Under the pieces are notes generated by a model that saw nothing but the letters and a program-made list of their open reading frames with translations, was not told where the DNA came from and did not search any database. Positions 45,501 through 56,120 of a DNA stretch of 64,000 nucleotides are shown one piece after another. This DNA comes from Gaeumannomyces sp. JS-464 (Eukaryota > Ascomycota > Sordariomycetes > Magnaporthales > Magnaporthaceae). The stretch is from positions 8,494,001-8,558,000 of the forward strand of contig NGZR01000001.1 of the NCBI GenBank assembly GCA_002197995.1, given 5' to 3'. The position numbers were made by a program, and so were the translations under genes. The stretch's first letter is position 1. The number at the start of each line of letters is the position of its first letter.

Positions 45501-47626
45501 CTGGCGCCAGTCTCGGGAACAATGTAGACCTTCTGGCCTTGATCCCCGTGCAGGGCGGCGTCCATGTCGATACCGATTCGCTGGATAATACGGTCCTCGG
45601 GAAGCGCTCCGCAGAACTGGCGCATGATCCGCTCGTCTGCCTGGTGCTGGTACCACCTCCGCATGTGATCTTGATTTCCCATCTCCGTCATTTGAATGAA
45701 GACAGAGCCGGCCATGCGCGCACGGCCCCTGGATTGGATGTACTTGATTGTTGTTTGGCTGAGATCGAAGCGGATGACAAGGTTGCATCCGGGTATGTCT
45801 AGACCCTCCTCGGCGATCGATGTTGCGAAGAGGCAGTTGAGCTCCCCGAGGCGGAACGACCATACTATCGTCTCCTGTTGTTTGTTGGATATCGACGCAT
45901 GCGAATCGCCCTGGCCCGAGGCAATCTACCCAAGTAGCCATTCATTGTCAGAAAGCTGCTGTCAATTGATTCCAGTAAGAGTTATCATGGCAACTTACCA
46001 GGAACGCTGCGTTCAGGTAGGGGAACCTGGCACTCATGGCAGGCTGCTGGACCAAGTCCGTCAGGAGTACGGCTATATCACGACGCTCGACGAAAACAAT
46101 GCACTGCACAGGGGCTCCAGAGCTGAAGTTCTCTTCAAGGATCTCCAGGAGCTTGAGAGTCTTGCTGGAAAGACCATCATCCTGAGGCGGTCCGAGAGGG
46201 TTGTCCCTGACAACCGAGGCGGCCTCGCGCAGGTCGTCAATATGTGCAGTCATGCCGGTTTGCCAGTCGTAGTCCTCGCGTCTGATGTTGCCCTCAGCTC
46301 TTCCCTCTAGCCAACTATCGTCTCGAAACTTGAGCTCCCAGAGCCTGTCAGCGCACCATGGACCCAGCTCTGTTACTGCAACCTTGGCGGTGGAAAAGGC
46401 TTTCTTGAACTGGCTGTGGGATCCGACCAGAGTCTGCAGTCGCTTGCAGAGCTCGGTTGGTTCCCTGGGATGCAGAAAGGCATATGGGACATTGCGTTCT
46501 TCTGCCCTGCTGCCGATGGCCTTAAGCAGGTCATCGTCGGCAATGGTGGCAATTTCACTGTGCAGAAGGCGCTCTAGTTCTGAGGCAGCCTTCTCGATGT
46601 TGGTGGTCTTGGTGTCGAATGGCGAAGCTGTCATTCCCAGCACGCGGGGTCGCATCTCAGGATCCTCTGCAACATAGAAGTCCTTGATGATCCTGGCGTA
46701 GGGGTGGTTCTTCTTGGTGTGATGAGCCTCATCAAAAACAAGAAGGTTGATCTGCGGGATTTTGATGTAGCCCCGAGCAAGGCACATGTACAGGATGTCG
46801 GCCGTGCACACGATAACCATATTGTCGTTCCGGAGTTTTGTCCAGAAGCCGTCGTCGTTCCAGAGATGGGCGATAGATTCTCCATGGATGCCGATGATGG
46901 TGAAATCGAGGTTGGCGTTGAGCTGCTTTGTCTGCTGCCAGACAAGTGTAACCTTGTCGACCTGTAAAGGAGGGCAGAGAAGGCGGGGTCAATATGATAA
47001 CATGCAAGGCGCCCTTGATGAAGTGCAGAAAGCGCCGTAGCGGCCTACCAGGAAGAATGTGGCCCTCTTCTCCTTGCCCTGAGAGCGTGACTCTAGCTCC
47101 TTCTCGATGATGTGTCGGATGAGCAGGATGGAGATCAGAGTTTTGCCGGTGCCGGTGTCAAGGACAGCAATCGTGTTTTTCTTCTTGGCCCTCTCGAAAA
47201 GCTCGATCTGATACTCCCTGGGTCCCTCAATGACTCTCATGCCCCGAGACTTGGACGGCTGATCAGCTGTGGAATCAGATCCAAGCTTTGCGCTGCCTCC
47301 CTGGCCGTTGGGCTTTGCATTGTTCGAAGCCTGGGAAAGGCGGACTTTGTTGCTCTCGACCCAGGCCCCAAAGATAGCATTGTCAGCTCGCTTTTTCTCG
47401 GATATCTTCCGAGGTTTGGAAGGCGCGTTGGCAACCAGCTCGGTGCCACCATCAAGACGATCCTCGTCGTCTTCGTTTTCGTCCTCGCTGCCATCACCGT
47501 TGGCATCATCGAGAAGTGGAGTTCCAAGGTCCTGGCAGCGCCAACTTTGGCAGCGCCGAGGCTCTCTGAGGTGTGCACTTGATCACCTCCACCAGTCGAC
47601 GCCAGCGAGCTGGGCAAGCGTGCCAT
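42562..47626 (-). CDS. dcl1: Dicer-like ribonuclease (DCL1 type), three frame breaks
   Basis: Dicer cuts double-stranded RNA into small RNAs for silencing. Exons 47049-47626, 45999-46961 and 42562-45925; introns 87 and 73 bp; about 1,635 residues. Order: acidic N-terminus; helicase with Walker A in [15 protein letters not shown] (near residue 155) and [20 protein letters not shown] (near 268); helicase C with [20 protein letters not shown]; dimerisation domain ([16 protein letters not shown]); a PAZ-like region; RNase IIIa with [20 protein letters not shown] and [14 protein letters not shown]; RNase IIIb with [20 protein letters not shown] and [20 protein letters not shown]; a dsRNA-binding domain ([16 protein letters not shown]) and an acidic tail. 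Catalytic Glu and Asp residues are present in both RNase III domains. One-base losses are inferred near 47531, 44247 and 43265, each in a G/C run. DCL1 rather than DCL2 is chosen from the [20 protein letters not shown] helicase motif. Start ATG has a good context (caccATGG). Confidence 0.92.
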
Positions 47627-48563
47627 GGTGATGCCGTTGTATTTTTTTCGCTGAGGTACTGGTCGGTCGCCGGGTACACTACGGAGAGGTAGAACGGAAG
47701 CAAGATGGCATGGATGATGGGATCGAGAAAAAGCACCCGTCAAGCGTAGAAGCGAATCCGAACCAGACGTCAAAGACTGTCTTCGAACCCTCATCAGTGT
47801 GTAATAATTTCCGGTGTGGTGAGTCTTTGCACGAGCAGAGAGGTTTTTGGGAGCAAACGGTATTCCCACTGCGGTTTGGTTTTTGGTTCTTGCTTTTGAT
47901 ACGGGCTGCAGCAGAACGATGGTCAAGCAGAAACGCCGAAAGTGGCTGGAAACAAACCGTGTTGGTGCGCTGGCACAACGGCCTGCCAGGCTGCTTGAGA
48001 AATCAACCCGTTCAGATATCTGGGCCGCAGGTACAGCCCTGACTGGGTCAACTGTCCGAAGGCGCCTGCCCGATACAGCACGCAGTGAGAAACAGAGGCT
48101 GCCATCTGATCTTGGAAGAGAAAAACAAAAGAAAAGAGCAAAACAATGAACATGACATTGGGCGCCAGAGTCACAGACGGCCTGACAAACCCATTATCCA
48201 TAACCAGCACGGCGGGCCAAGTCACCAAGGTCAGGCAGGCGAGCAGTGGCAGGTTCCTGGGCTGCGGGACGTGTATGTAGAGGTAACGAGGATCCCCTGC
48301 TGGATCGGATGATTATGGGGTAGGCACTGCGATAAGATAGCCTGTGACCCCACATTAGCTCGTTAAGTACGCCCCACTACAGAGCTCTCCCCTCATGGCA
48401 ATGTGCATCTTCCATGTATCAACCCCAAATTCGTCACGGACGTGTGTCCGTAGTAGAATTCTAGATTAACCGAGCTACAACTACATCCAAGGATTCCAAA
48501 GGGAGACTTAAAAAGAAAAGCAACCCTAATAAAAGCAAGCAAAAAAGACTGCAGCCCCAAAGC
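47627..48563. promoter_or_regulatory. Bidirectional promoter region Dicer/tap42
   Basis: 937 bp between the divergent starts of Dicer and tap42. No conserved open frame and no motif I can name with confidence. Confidence 0.4.
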
Positions 48564-49768
48564 ATGGACCAGGGAACCAAAACCCTCGCCGACTGGCACC
48601 GCGAGGCCGAAGCCAGCCGGCTCGCCCTGGAGGGCGCGTACGAGGCGAGCGGCCCGGAGCGGCGCGCGCAGCTCGACGCGGCCATCGAGGCGTACCGGCA
48701 AGCCCTGGCCCTGATCGACCGGGCCTCCGTCTTCAGCCCGAACGAGTCGCTCGAGGACCTGAGGACGGACCACATCCCCTACATGCTGGTCGAGCACCAC
48801 CTGGCCAGCCTCGCGCAAAAGGTTCCCACCGAGGGGCCCCAGGCCCGGCGCGCCGTCCTGCAGGAGTCACGCGCCCGCCACGAGCGGTTCTTGCACCTTC
48901 TCGACTCGTACGGTGGCCTCAGCCAGCCGCAGCAGCGCCTGCTGCGCGACTACGACGACTCCCCAGCCACCTTCTCCACCCTGCCCGCGACCCGGCCCGC
49001 CGCCGCGACGCAAAGATCGCCGCGTTCCGGCGCGAGAAGGAGCTGCGCGCCAAGCTCGAGGCCCTCAAGGCCCGGGCGGCGCGGAGCAAGCTCAGGGGGG
49101 CAGCAGCAGCAACAGCAGCAGCAGCAGCAGCACCGACAGCCACAGCAACATCAGAAAGGGACGACGATGACGGCAACGGCGGCGGCAACGCGCTGGAGGA
49201 GGCCGAGGCCGAGGACGCGGCCGAGGAGTGGATCCGGGCCCGCGCGCCTGACGCAGCTCGAGATGGCGGCCGACGAGGCCCTGCAGGCGCTCGAGGGCAT
49301 CAACCGCGAGGAGGAGGTGCTGGCGCAGGCGCCCGAGCCGTTCCTGCCGCCCTCGGGCGCCACCGTCGAGGAGGACGAGCGCCGCCGCCGCGCCGACCTG
49401 GACTCGCACCAGGCCTCGCGCGTCGACCTGCGCCGCCTCCAGTCCGTCTTTGGCACCGGCGGCCCCTCCTCGACAAGGGCGGCAAGCCGCTGCAGCCGTT
49501 CACGATTGTGGGCAACCGCGCCGAGCTGGCCAAGGGCGTCTTCCGGCCCGGCCACAACCTGCCGACCATGAGCATCGACGAGTATCTGGAGGAGGAGCGC
49601 CGACGCGGCGGCATCATCGAGGGCGGGGGCGAGGCCAGCGGCATCATACCGGAGCCGGACGAGGATGACGTCGAGAAGGCCGACGCCGAGATGTACAAGG
49701 CCCGGGCCTGGGACGAGTATGTCGAGGCCAACCCACGCGGGTCCGGAAACACGTTGAATAGAGGTTAA
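48564..49768 (+). CDS. tap42: PP2A-associated protein Tap42 (alpha4/IGBP1), three frame breaks
   Basis: Tap42 binds the catalytic subunits of PP2A-like phosphatases and links them to TOR signalling. One exon, about 402 residues after repair. The N-terminal helical repeat domain contains LDAAIEAYRQALALIDRASV, FSPNESLEDLRTDHIPYMLV and RHERFLHLLDSYGGLSQPQQ, typical of the family. Frame breaks: near 48982 (GG read as G; the protein resumes as RDAKIAAFRREKELRAKLEA), near 49243 (two bases short in an alternating GC run; resumes as LTQLEMAADEALQALEG), and near 49468 (one C short; resumes as LDKGGKPLQPFTIVGNRAEL). The C-terminus has the conserved VFRPGHNLPTMSIDEYLEEE and ends at 49768. A CAG-repeat stretch at 49098-49135 encodes alanine in the true frame, not glutamine. 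Net loss of four bases restores a single frame from start to stop. Confidence 0.9.
49098..49135 (+). repeat. CAG-type trinucleotide repeat inside tap42
   Basis: A run of AGC/CAG triplets with one CAA interruption. In the frame that joins both conserved halves of Tap42 it is read as alanine (with Thr), forming a linker between the phosphatase-binding domain and the C-terminal part. Confidence 0.7.
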
Positions 49769-50805
49769 GATTTCTTTGGCGCGCTTTTGAGAATGGGGTC
49801 CAGTCGAATTAGGTACCGTAAATAGATACATGTGATACCCGTTGCTCTATTGGGAGTCCGCGTGCGTCAAGTCCAACGTCGCTGTTCGGAACGAGAACTA
49901 TCCACCACCTCATGCATCTCCCATTTGCCGGCCCATGCGCTATTTTCTCCCCGTACCTAGAACCTACATATCAAGAGTCGAAACTGACGCACTTGGGTAC
50001 CTAGTCACTGCTGCCCATTGAGATTACATAATCTGTATGTGTGATATCTGATATGCGACTGGATACATGCACCAAGAAAAGAGAGAGCCAAACAGACCCG
50101 ACCAGTCGTTTCTCCCAGTATATCGCGGACTGTTTGCCGGGAAAGGATGCCACCATAGAGACTTAACTAGAGCAATCAGCTTCCAAGTATGTCGGAGGAT
50201 ATGCACGTTTATGGAGCAACATTCCTTCGCCAGAGCAGAGCCCAGGCTCCAAAGATGAGCAAATAGTCCCAAATAAAGTGAGATAACGGGTGCCATCTCT
50301 CCAGGCCAGTCTCAAGGTCTCGGTGAACCGTTTCAACCCGTAGGGGCCGACGTAGCCGAGTGATAGTGGAGATTGTATGTGAGGTGGCGTCCAGTCCAGT
50401 CTTGGAATTGTGTCGTGTGTAATATTCGTGACAGTGGCTCCTCAGGTTCAAAAAGAAACTCCAACATATACAAGGAAATGTACCGTCCCGAGATCGGTTG
50501 CCCAGTTTCCCACCCAGATTACACCTAGTAAAGAGCCAGAGAAAGAGAGAAAGGGAGATAGTATATCGAAACAATCAAGGAGAGCAGAAGACGATAAGGC
50601 CCTTTCATGAGAACAACTTGTGCGCCCGGGCTACCCTGGTCAGGTCATAGCTCAGTCGGAATCGGATTCGCGGTCAACCTCCATTGTATTCGTCGCAGAG
50701 CCAGTCGGGTGGCGGAGCCGGCGTCGAACTCGTAATCCCCCTCGTCGTCGCTGCCGCCGAATATGTACTGCATATCACTATCAAGAGAGCGCAGATTGGC
50801 ACCAG
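49769..50805. other. Convergent 3' region, tap42 and unknown gene
   Basis: About 1 kb, moderately AT-rich. Open frames of about 170 codons reach into it from the neighbouring gene on the minus strand, but the last conserved-looking residues end at the stop at 50806. Nothing else recognised. Confidence 0.4.
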
Positions 50806-53042
50806 TCAGGGGGACGGGCCGCCAGTCCTCGGGGTCTGATCCACAGCCTGGACTATGTAAGGAATCGCCTGGCCGATCGGCTGGTGGTCCGCGGGCACGG
50901 CGTACCGGGCGTCGTCGAAATCCATGTCCTCCGAGGCACCAGGCCCGCCGGTCGAGGGGGCAGCCGAGAGGGGCCCCGGTGAGCCTGGAAGGTTTGCGTC
51001 TCAGTAGTGTAGCTCTGGATTTCCATGTCACCGAGACCGAGGTCGCTGACGGTCGAGTTCGTAGTCTCGGTTCCCACTGTCTGGCCCGTGTGGAAGCTAG
51101 GGCCTGGTCCGGAGGGTCCAAGACCAGACATGGGCGGTGGGACCTCGCCGATATCGTATACGCCACCGCTCTCGTCGTTCAAGCCGTCGGCCCAGAGGGG
51201 CAGAAAGCGCATCTCGTCGTCGTTGAGCCCAAGGAGCATGTGGGACGAGATACCGAATGGTGCTGAGTTGGATATTTCTCGTCTGAGCTGGAGAGCCACA
51301 TTGGTTCACAAATGCGGCCGCTTATCTTCTCCTCAAGTTGCCTGAACAGGCGGAAAATGTCGAAGTACTCGGGCACATAGCCACGAATGTTGAAGCCGGA
51401 GGCGTTGAGTGCCTCGTTGAGCCCTCTGGCGAGTTGACTGAACTCCAAGTGTTTAGCCGCCGATGCATACACAACAGCTGGCCAGCTCGCCCCCAGGCGC
51501 TTCCAAAAGACAGAGGTCAAGGCCTTTTGGTTGTCATTGAGACATCCAACAGACAAAAATCCCCACGCGCAGTGGTGCTCGGTTTGTACTGGGGATTCTG
51601 GACGACGGTGCGCTGGGATGACGGGGTGAAATACGTCATATTCTCGGTGTACGAATCGACACCGCTGGACTCTCCCTGAATGCACCGTGCGTCTTGTACG
51701 CGCTCGCGAACGAACTTGAGTAAGGCTTCTTTCAAAGCTCTGCAGGCGTCCAGAATGGTTTGGACGCCATGTGACTCAGGCCCGGTTCCCACCGAGCTCT
51801 TTGCCTTATCCTCGAGCAGCTTGAACTTGCGCCACTCGTCGAGGTTGAGCCAGTCGAAAACCTGGTCCGACAGGAGGCGCGCAACAGTTCCGAGAGCGCG
51901 CTCGGCAAAAGCTCGGCCTCCATGCTCGATGGCCGTCTGGATCACGTCGTTGTTGATGTCGCGGAGTGGACGGCCAAAGACTGAGGACTGGTAACCCCCG
52001 CGTGGCGGAGGCGAGGAACTCTCGATTTGCAGGGCGTGCTCGCTCGCAAGAATCCGGTACGCGGCACGGGTGACTTCAGGGATCTTGACGCTGTACCCCA
52101 TGACGATGGCGTCCTCGGCGAGAATCTCAATGATCTCGCTGTTCGTTCCGGTAAGAAACCAGGTGCGTATGTCGTCGCGCAGCCAAGTGCTCTGGTCCGA
52201 GTAATTCAACTCGAACAGCTTGGCAAGACCAGCGATGGTAAAGACACGGGGAGCCGAGTCGAGGATCAGCTGGCCTCCGCCTGGCCTTCCCGCGGATCTC
52301 GGGATCCTCCTCAACAACCGGATAACGTTGGCTGCGTGGCGAATCTCACAATAGTCCTCCATGACGTCGCGGAATCGTGGCCCTTCATCCAACTCATCCC
52401 AGAGGCAGCCACGCAGTCCCGGCGCCGGCGGGCGGTTCTTAGGAGAGGGCGAAGGATGATCTCTCAGGGAACACTCGCAGCTGTCATCGTGACCTGAGAC
52501 GAGTGCCCCGTCGATCCCGGGCGGCACAAGAGCAGTTCTGAACCAGCGCATCAGGCCCTTGGACAGTGTGAGGGTCTCAAGGTGGGACGAGTGCAAGTCA
52601 TCATCGATCGAGGGTCCGAGGTCGAGTATATACTCGATGCCGTCAGGAATCAGCTCCTTGGCCATAAGACGCGCGCGGATCCTAGCCTGATACTTCTTGT
52701 CATCCAACAGACGAGGAAACAAGTCGAATCCGCAGTTGCGCAAGATGCTCGAGGGGAAGCGGAGCCGGTAGAAAAATGGAAATCTCCCACCGCTGCAAGT
52801 CCTGTTTGACTTGTGCTGGGGATGTTGAGGAGGATCATAGCGTCGCCCTCACACATGTCGCTAGCGGCTGTTTGGACATACTTGACGTCCATGTCGTGGA
52901 TGGCCGTGGCGGTGAACTCGTCTCGGCGCTGATGGCTCTTCGGGAGCATGAAATCGACCGCCATATCGATGGGTGTATTGGGTGGGATCTGAGGGATCCG
53001 CGACCCATCTGGACTGACCGGCGAAGGGCGGGCGTCGGACAT
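50806..53042 (-). CDS. Fungal protein of unknown function, about 746 residues (four frame breaks)
   Basis: I do not recognise the family. Start at 53042 (MSDARPSPVSPDGSRIPQIP). The next conserved-looking parts are DMDVKYVQTAASDMCEGDAM and FYRLRFPSSILRNCGFDLFP. A well-structured middle follows: LELNYSDQSTWLRDDIRTWF-like sequence (FELNYSDQSTWLRDDIRTWF), IVMGYSVKIPEVTRAAYRIL, IEHGGRAFAERALGTVARLL and FDWLNLDEWRKFKLLEDKAK. The C-terminal half has NDNQKALTSVFWKRLGASWP, IRGYVPEYFDIFRLFRQLEE and DDEMRFLPLWADGLND, then a disordered tail ending in TGGPSP. Frame changes needed near 52773 (T run), 51540, 51300 and 50970 (C run), each fitting loss of one base; the total then closes to 747 codons. The helical, Trp-rich middle looks like a folded domain rather than a scaffold. 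Low confidence in the exact joins, moderate in the gene. Confidence 0.62.
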
Positions 53043-54994
53043 GGTGACTTCGAGGCCTGGTGACAAACTTGCTGTCTATTTCGCTATATCTCAGGGTTGC
53101 GATACAATACGCCCTCGGGTATATACTGAAGTAAACGACGATACTCCTTAGACTTTGAGGGCAAGAAGCACGAGAGTTTGTGCCGACTTGACAAGCGAAC
53201 ACGCCTGGTAGGGTATGGCTGCCTGATGCGAGGTGTGGCCCGGCTGCGCCAGATCTCCAGAGCTCTCAACTAGTGCGGGCGCGCAGGCAGGCAGACAGGC
53301 AGGCAGGATGACCAGCAAGCGTGGGCGCAGTCAGAATGGAGGTCAGACAGGCTGTGCAGCCAGGCAAACGGACGCACGCATAGGCGTATTCCATGCCGTG
53401 TGGCTGTTGCAACTCAAGGCGGCCAACGTCGGATGGGATTCGATTGGCTGTCGGCATCGATCCCCAGCTCTATTGGCGGCGTGGTGTGGTGCTGTTGGCC
53501 CAAGTGGCCCGTGGCCCCTGGATGAATGCAGTGAGCATGAGGAATGCGCCGGCTGCTGTGCCGGTCGCACCTGCCATTTTTCTCATTCAGAATAGAAAAT
53601 ACGGCCCGATTACTCTTTCGGGCCGGGCTGTATCTTCAACTCAGTGATGGAGACGTCTGTTTAGGACATGACATGGGCCTCTGAGAAACCTATCGCACCG
53701 CATTCGGCGGGGCAAGGACTCTAGGGGACTGTCGGCGAGATGTGGTTCACGTCTTTCAACGGCGACACGCTTCTCTTTATGACCCCAACGCTCAAATGGG
53801 TGGGGCTTCAGCGCGACAAGCGGGAAGTTCCACTTGGAGGCAGTGATGATGGGTCCCTAGGTGGCTTTGTGGACTCGATCTATCCTAGCCATTTTGCCTT
53901 TGGCCCGAACCACGCACCCGCGGTAGCCGCTTGATCACCATCCCCGGGTTGCCTGCCACTGGAGTCGGCATCCGACGATGAGCACCCTCGGCACCTTTCA
54001 TTTCCCCTATGCTATTGACGCCATGCCTGATTCCCGCGCTTCCTTTGCTTTTCACACGCAGCTTGTTTCCCCGTCTCAGCTGTCACGGTCACATGATGCC
54101 CGCTGCTTGTGCAACCGTCCTCGCCCAAAGCCATCGGCCCAGCCCAGCCCAGCCCAGAAAAAGTCAACTCTCCACCGGCCGCCCAAAGCCGCACGAGACC
54201 ATCCTATTACGTAGCGGGCTTTCTTGGGGCTGTCAAGGGCCAGGCGCCCAGAAGCCAAACCCCGCAGTTCGGGTGGAGGCGGCCAAGAGTAAATCATGGC
54301 GCAGCGGCACTCCCGTGTGGCCAATGCGGCTCGGGAGCTACAGGGGCACCTCCAGACGATGTGTCGTGTGCCCCATCGCCAGCTTTGGGGGGGGGGCATG
54401 CTCAACACGGGCAGCGGGTGCCGAGGACCTGGGCCCGCCTGCATCTTTTCCCCCAACAACGCCATGCCATTCTAGCGTCAAATACCGACTCCTAATTTAG
54501 CGATGCACAAGCTCCCTTTACCGACTTCTTACGTTGCATTTTTTGCCTCCCTGCTTGCTAGAGAATGCCTTGGTAACAACCGGCAGGTCCCAAGGTTTGG
54601 TGACCCTACCCACCTCTAGTCTCGGTTGGGTTTTAGTATAAACTCTCCATGGCCTGCTTCCACCTGCCAGCCACTGCAGCACACGACCCTTGTCTCCCCC
54701 ACAAAAACATACGATATCCCCCAGACATCGCCTGCTCTGCCTCCTGCGTTTTATCCCACTTCAGCTCAGCTCTTCTGACCGCCCGCTTGGAGCTCGGCTT
54801 TTTTATTATTATTTTTTTCTCGTGATCTTTCTTCCGTCGACTCCTGCGTTCTGCGCCCAACGTGCTGCTTCTTGTCTCATTGGCAACTTTTCTTTGTTAC
54901 CATCCTATACAAGATAAGCATAGAGCGTGCTCAGCCAAGTCTTGCCGTCCACACCCACCAGCTCGAAGCTCCCTCCAAAACGGATCAGACGAAG
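53043..54994. other. Intergenic region with CAGG-type microsatellite
   Basis: About 1.95 kb without a recognisable gene. It contains a short CAGG-type tandem repeat near 53283-53308 and a G-rich run near 54390-54397. The last few hundred bases, with pyrimidine tracts, are probably the promoter and 5' UTR of the microprotein gene. Confidence 0.45.
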
Positions 54995-55270
54995 ATGCCC
55001 CTGAACCGCGGGAGCGCCCACGCTATTGTGTATGTGTCCCGTTCCTTTTGTTTCCCCGAGTATGGGCAAGTCCCACCGACCGTACCTCGGCTGACCGCTC
55101 TTCCTTCCAACCTTGACAGCCGAAGAGGCCGCGCCGCCGCCCTGGCCATCTCAGCAGCCGCCGCCGTCGGCATGGTGATCAAGTACCAGGCCGACGCAAT
55201 TAGGGATAACGAGCTCGCCCAGAAGACGTCGCGCTACGTCAGCGTCGAGCGGAGCGGCGGGGGCATATGA
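54995..55270 (+). CDS. 61-residue two-exon microprotein with a hydrophobic helix
   Basis: Exons 54995-55029 and 55120-55270 with a 90-bp GT-AG intron (donor GTATGT, acceptor TTGACAG) encode 61 residues. It starts MPLNRGSAHAIV, continues RRGRAAALAISAAAAVGMVI and ends KTSRYVSVERSGGGI. The intron splits a Val codon and both exons are in phase. The Ala-rich segment AAALAISAAAAVGMVIKY is long enough for a single membrane-spanning helix with positive residues on its N-terminal side. I do not recognise the family; the intron in such a short frame, its good splice sites and the coherent amphipathic pattern argue for a real gene. A membrane-anchored or mitochondrial small protein is a guess. Confidence 0.6.
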   Translation: MPLNRGSAHAIVYVSRSFCFPEYGQVPPTVPRLTALPSNLDSRRGRAAALAISAAAAVGMVIKYQADAIRDNELAQKTSRYVSVERSGGGI

Positions 55271-56120
55271 GCGAGCAACCAATCCTTGTTTGGGGTCGTT
55301 GGTAAACAACCGCAACAGCAACAACAACACGCTCCCCTTAATTTTGCATGAAGCAGGTCGCGGGCATCGACCGAGATACGGGAGGGAATAGGGTTACGAA
55401 CCATACGAGCTTTGTTTTTACGTTGAGGGTCAACCCGGGAATGAACACACGGTCTGAGGAGGGGATACCCCGGGATAATAAGATGTGATGCGTCTCTGGG
55501 ATGTTTGGACGATCCACGCCGTAACAGAGACCGAGGAGTTTGGGCGTCAAGTGCAGGTTTGTCAAGGAATAAATAAAGACTGATCAACCCACTGGAATCA
55601 CCAACCAGTAGCATGGAAATGATAGGACACTAGAACACTGACGGAATAGAAACAGCAGTGCGGGAACGATCCGAGTCAAGTCCGAGAGGTGTGTTGTAGC
55701 ATTAACGTAAACGCATGCGTGCCAAACGTCGTAAGCCGCTCACAGCATGTCGGAGCAGCTGAAAAAGGAATTTGCCCGCCGATGCCATGTGTCCCCAATG
55801 CCATTAACATGGAAAGCAGAGAAATGCACCTCAAAAAGAAGCGGAAAATGAGAATCGTGGACGCCTTGAACCAAATGCCATGGTAAAAAGAAAATGGCCC
55901 AAAAAGAAAACCATGAAAACAAAAACAGAAATCCGAAGACAACCTAGCCGAAGAAAAACAAATGGATATGAAACATGGATGCGATAAACAAAAAAACAAG
56001 AACCAGATACGACAAGATTCATGCAGGAACCGCTCATGTTTGCCTCCCCCTCCTTCCCAAGGGCCGCCGGGCCTCCGCTAAATGCATTGCATTCCAAAAG
56101 AAAACGTGTGGATAATGCCC
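55271..56120. other. Convergent 3' region, microprotein and channel genes
   Basis: 850 bp between converging genes, A-rich on the plus strand near 55880-56000 (T-rich downstream of the channel stop, as expected for a 3' UTR). No conserved frame. Confidence 0.4.

Noticed and set aside
16898..47626. Functional cluster of RNA helicases (Slh1, Suv3, Dicer)
   Set aside because: The three act in different compartments and pathways, and unrelated genes lie between them; no shared promoter or common orientation.
49098..49135. Polyglutamine tract in tap42
   Set aside because: Gln is read only in the frame after an uncorrected break; the frame joining both conserved halves reads alanine here.
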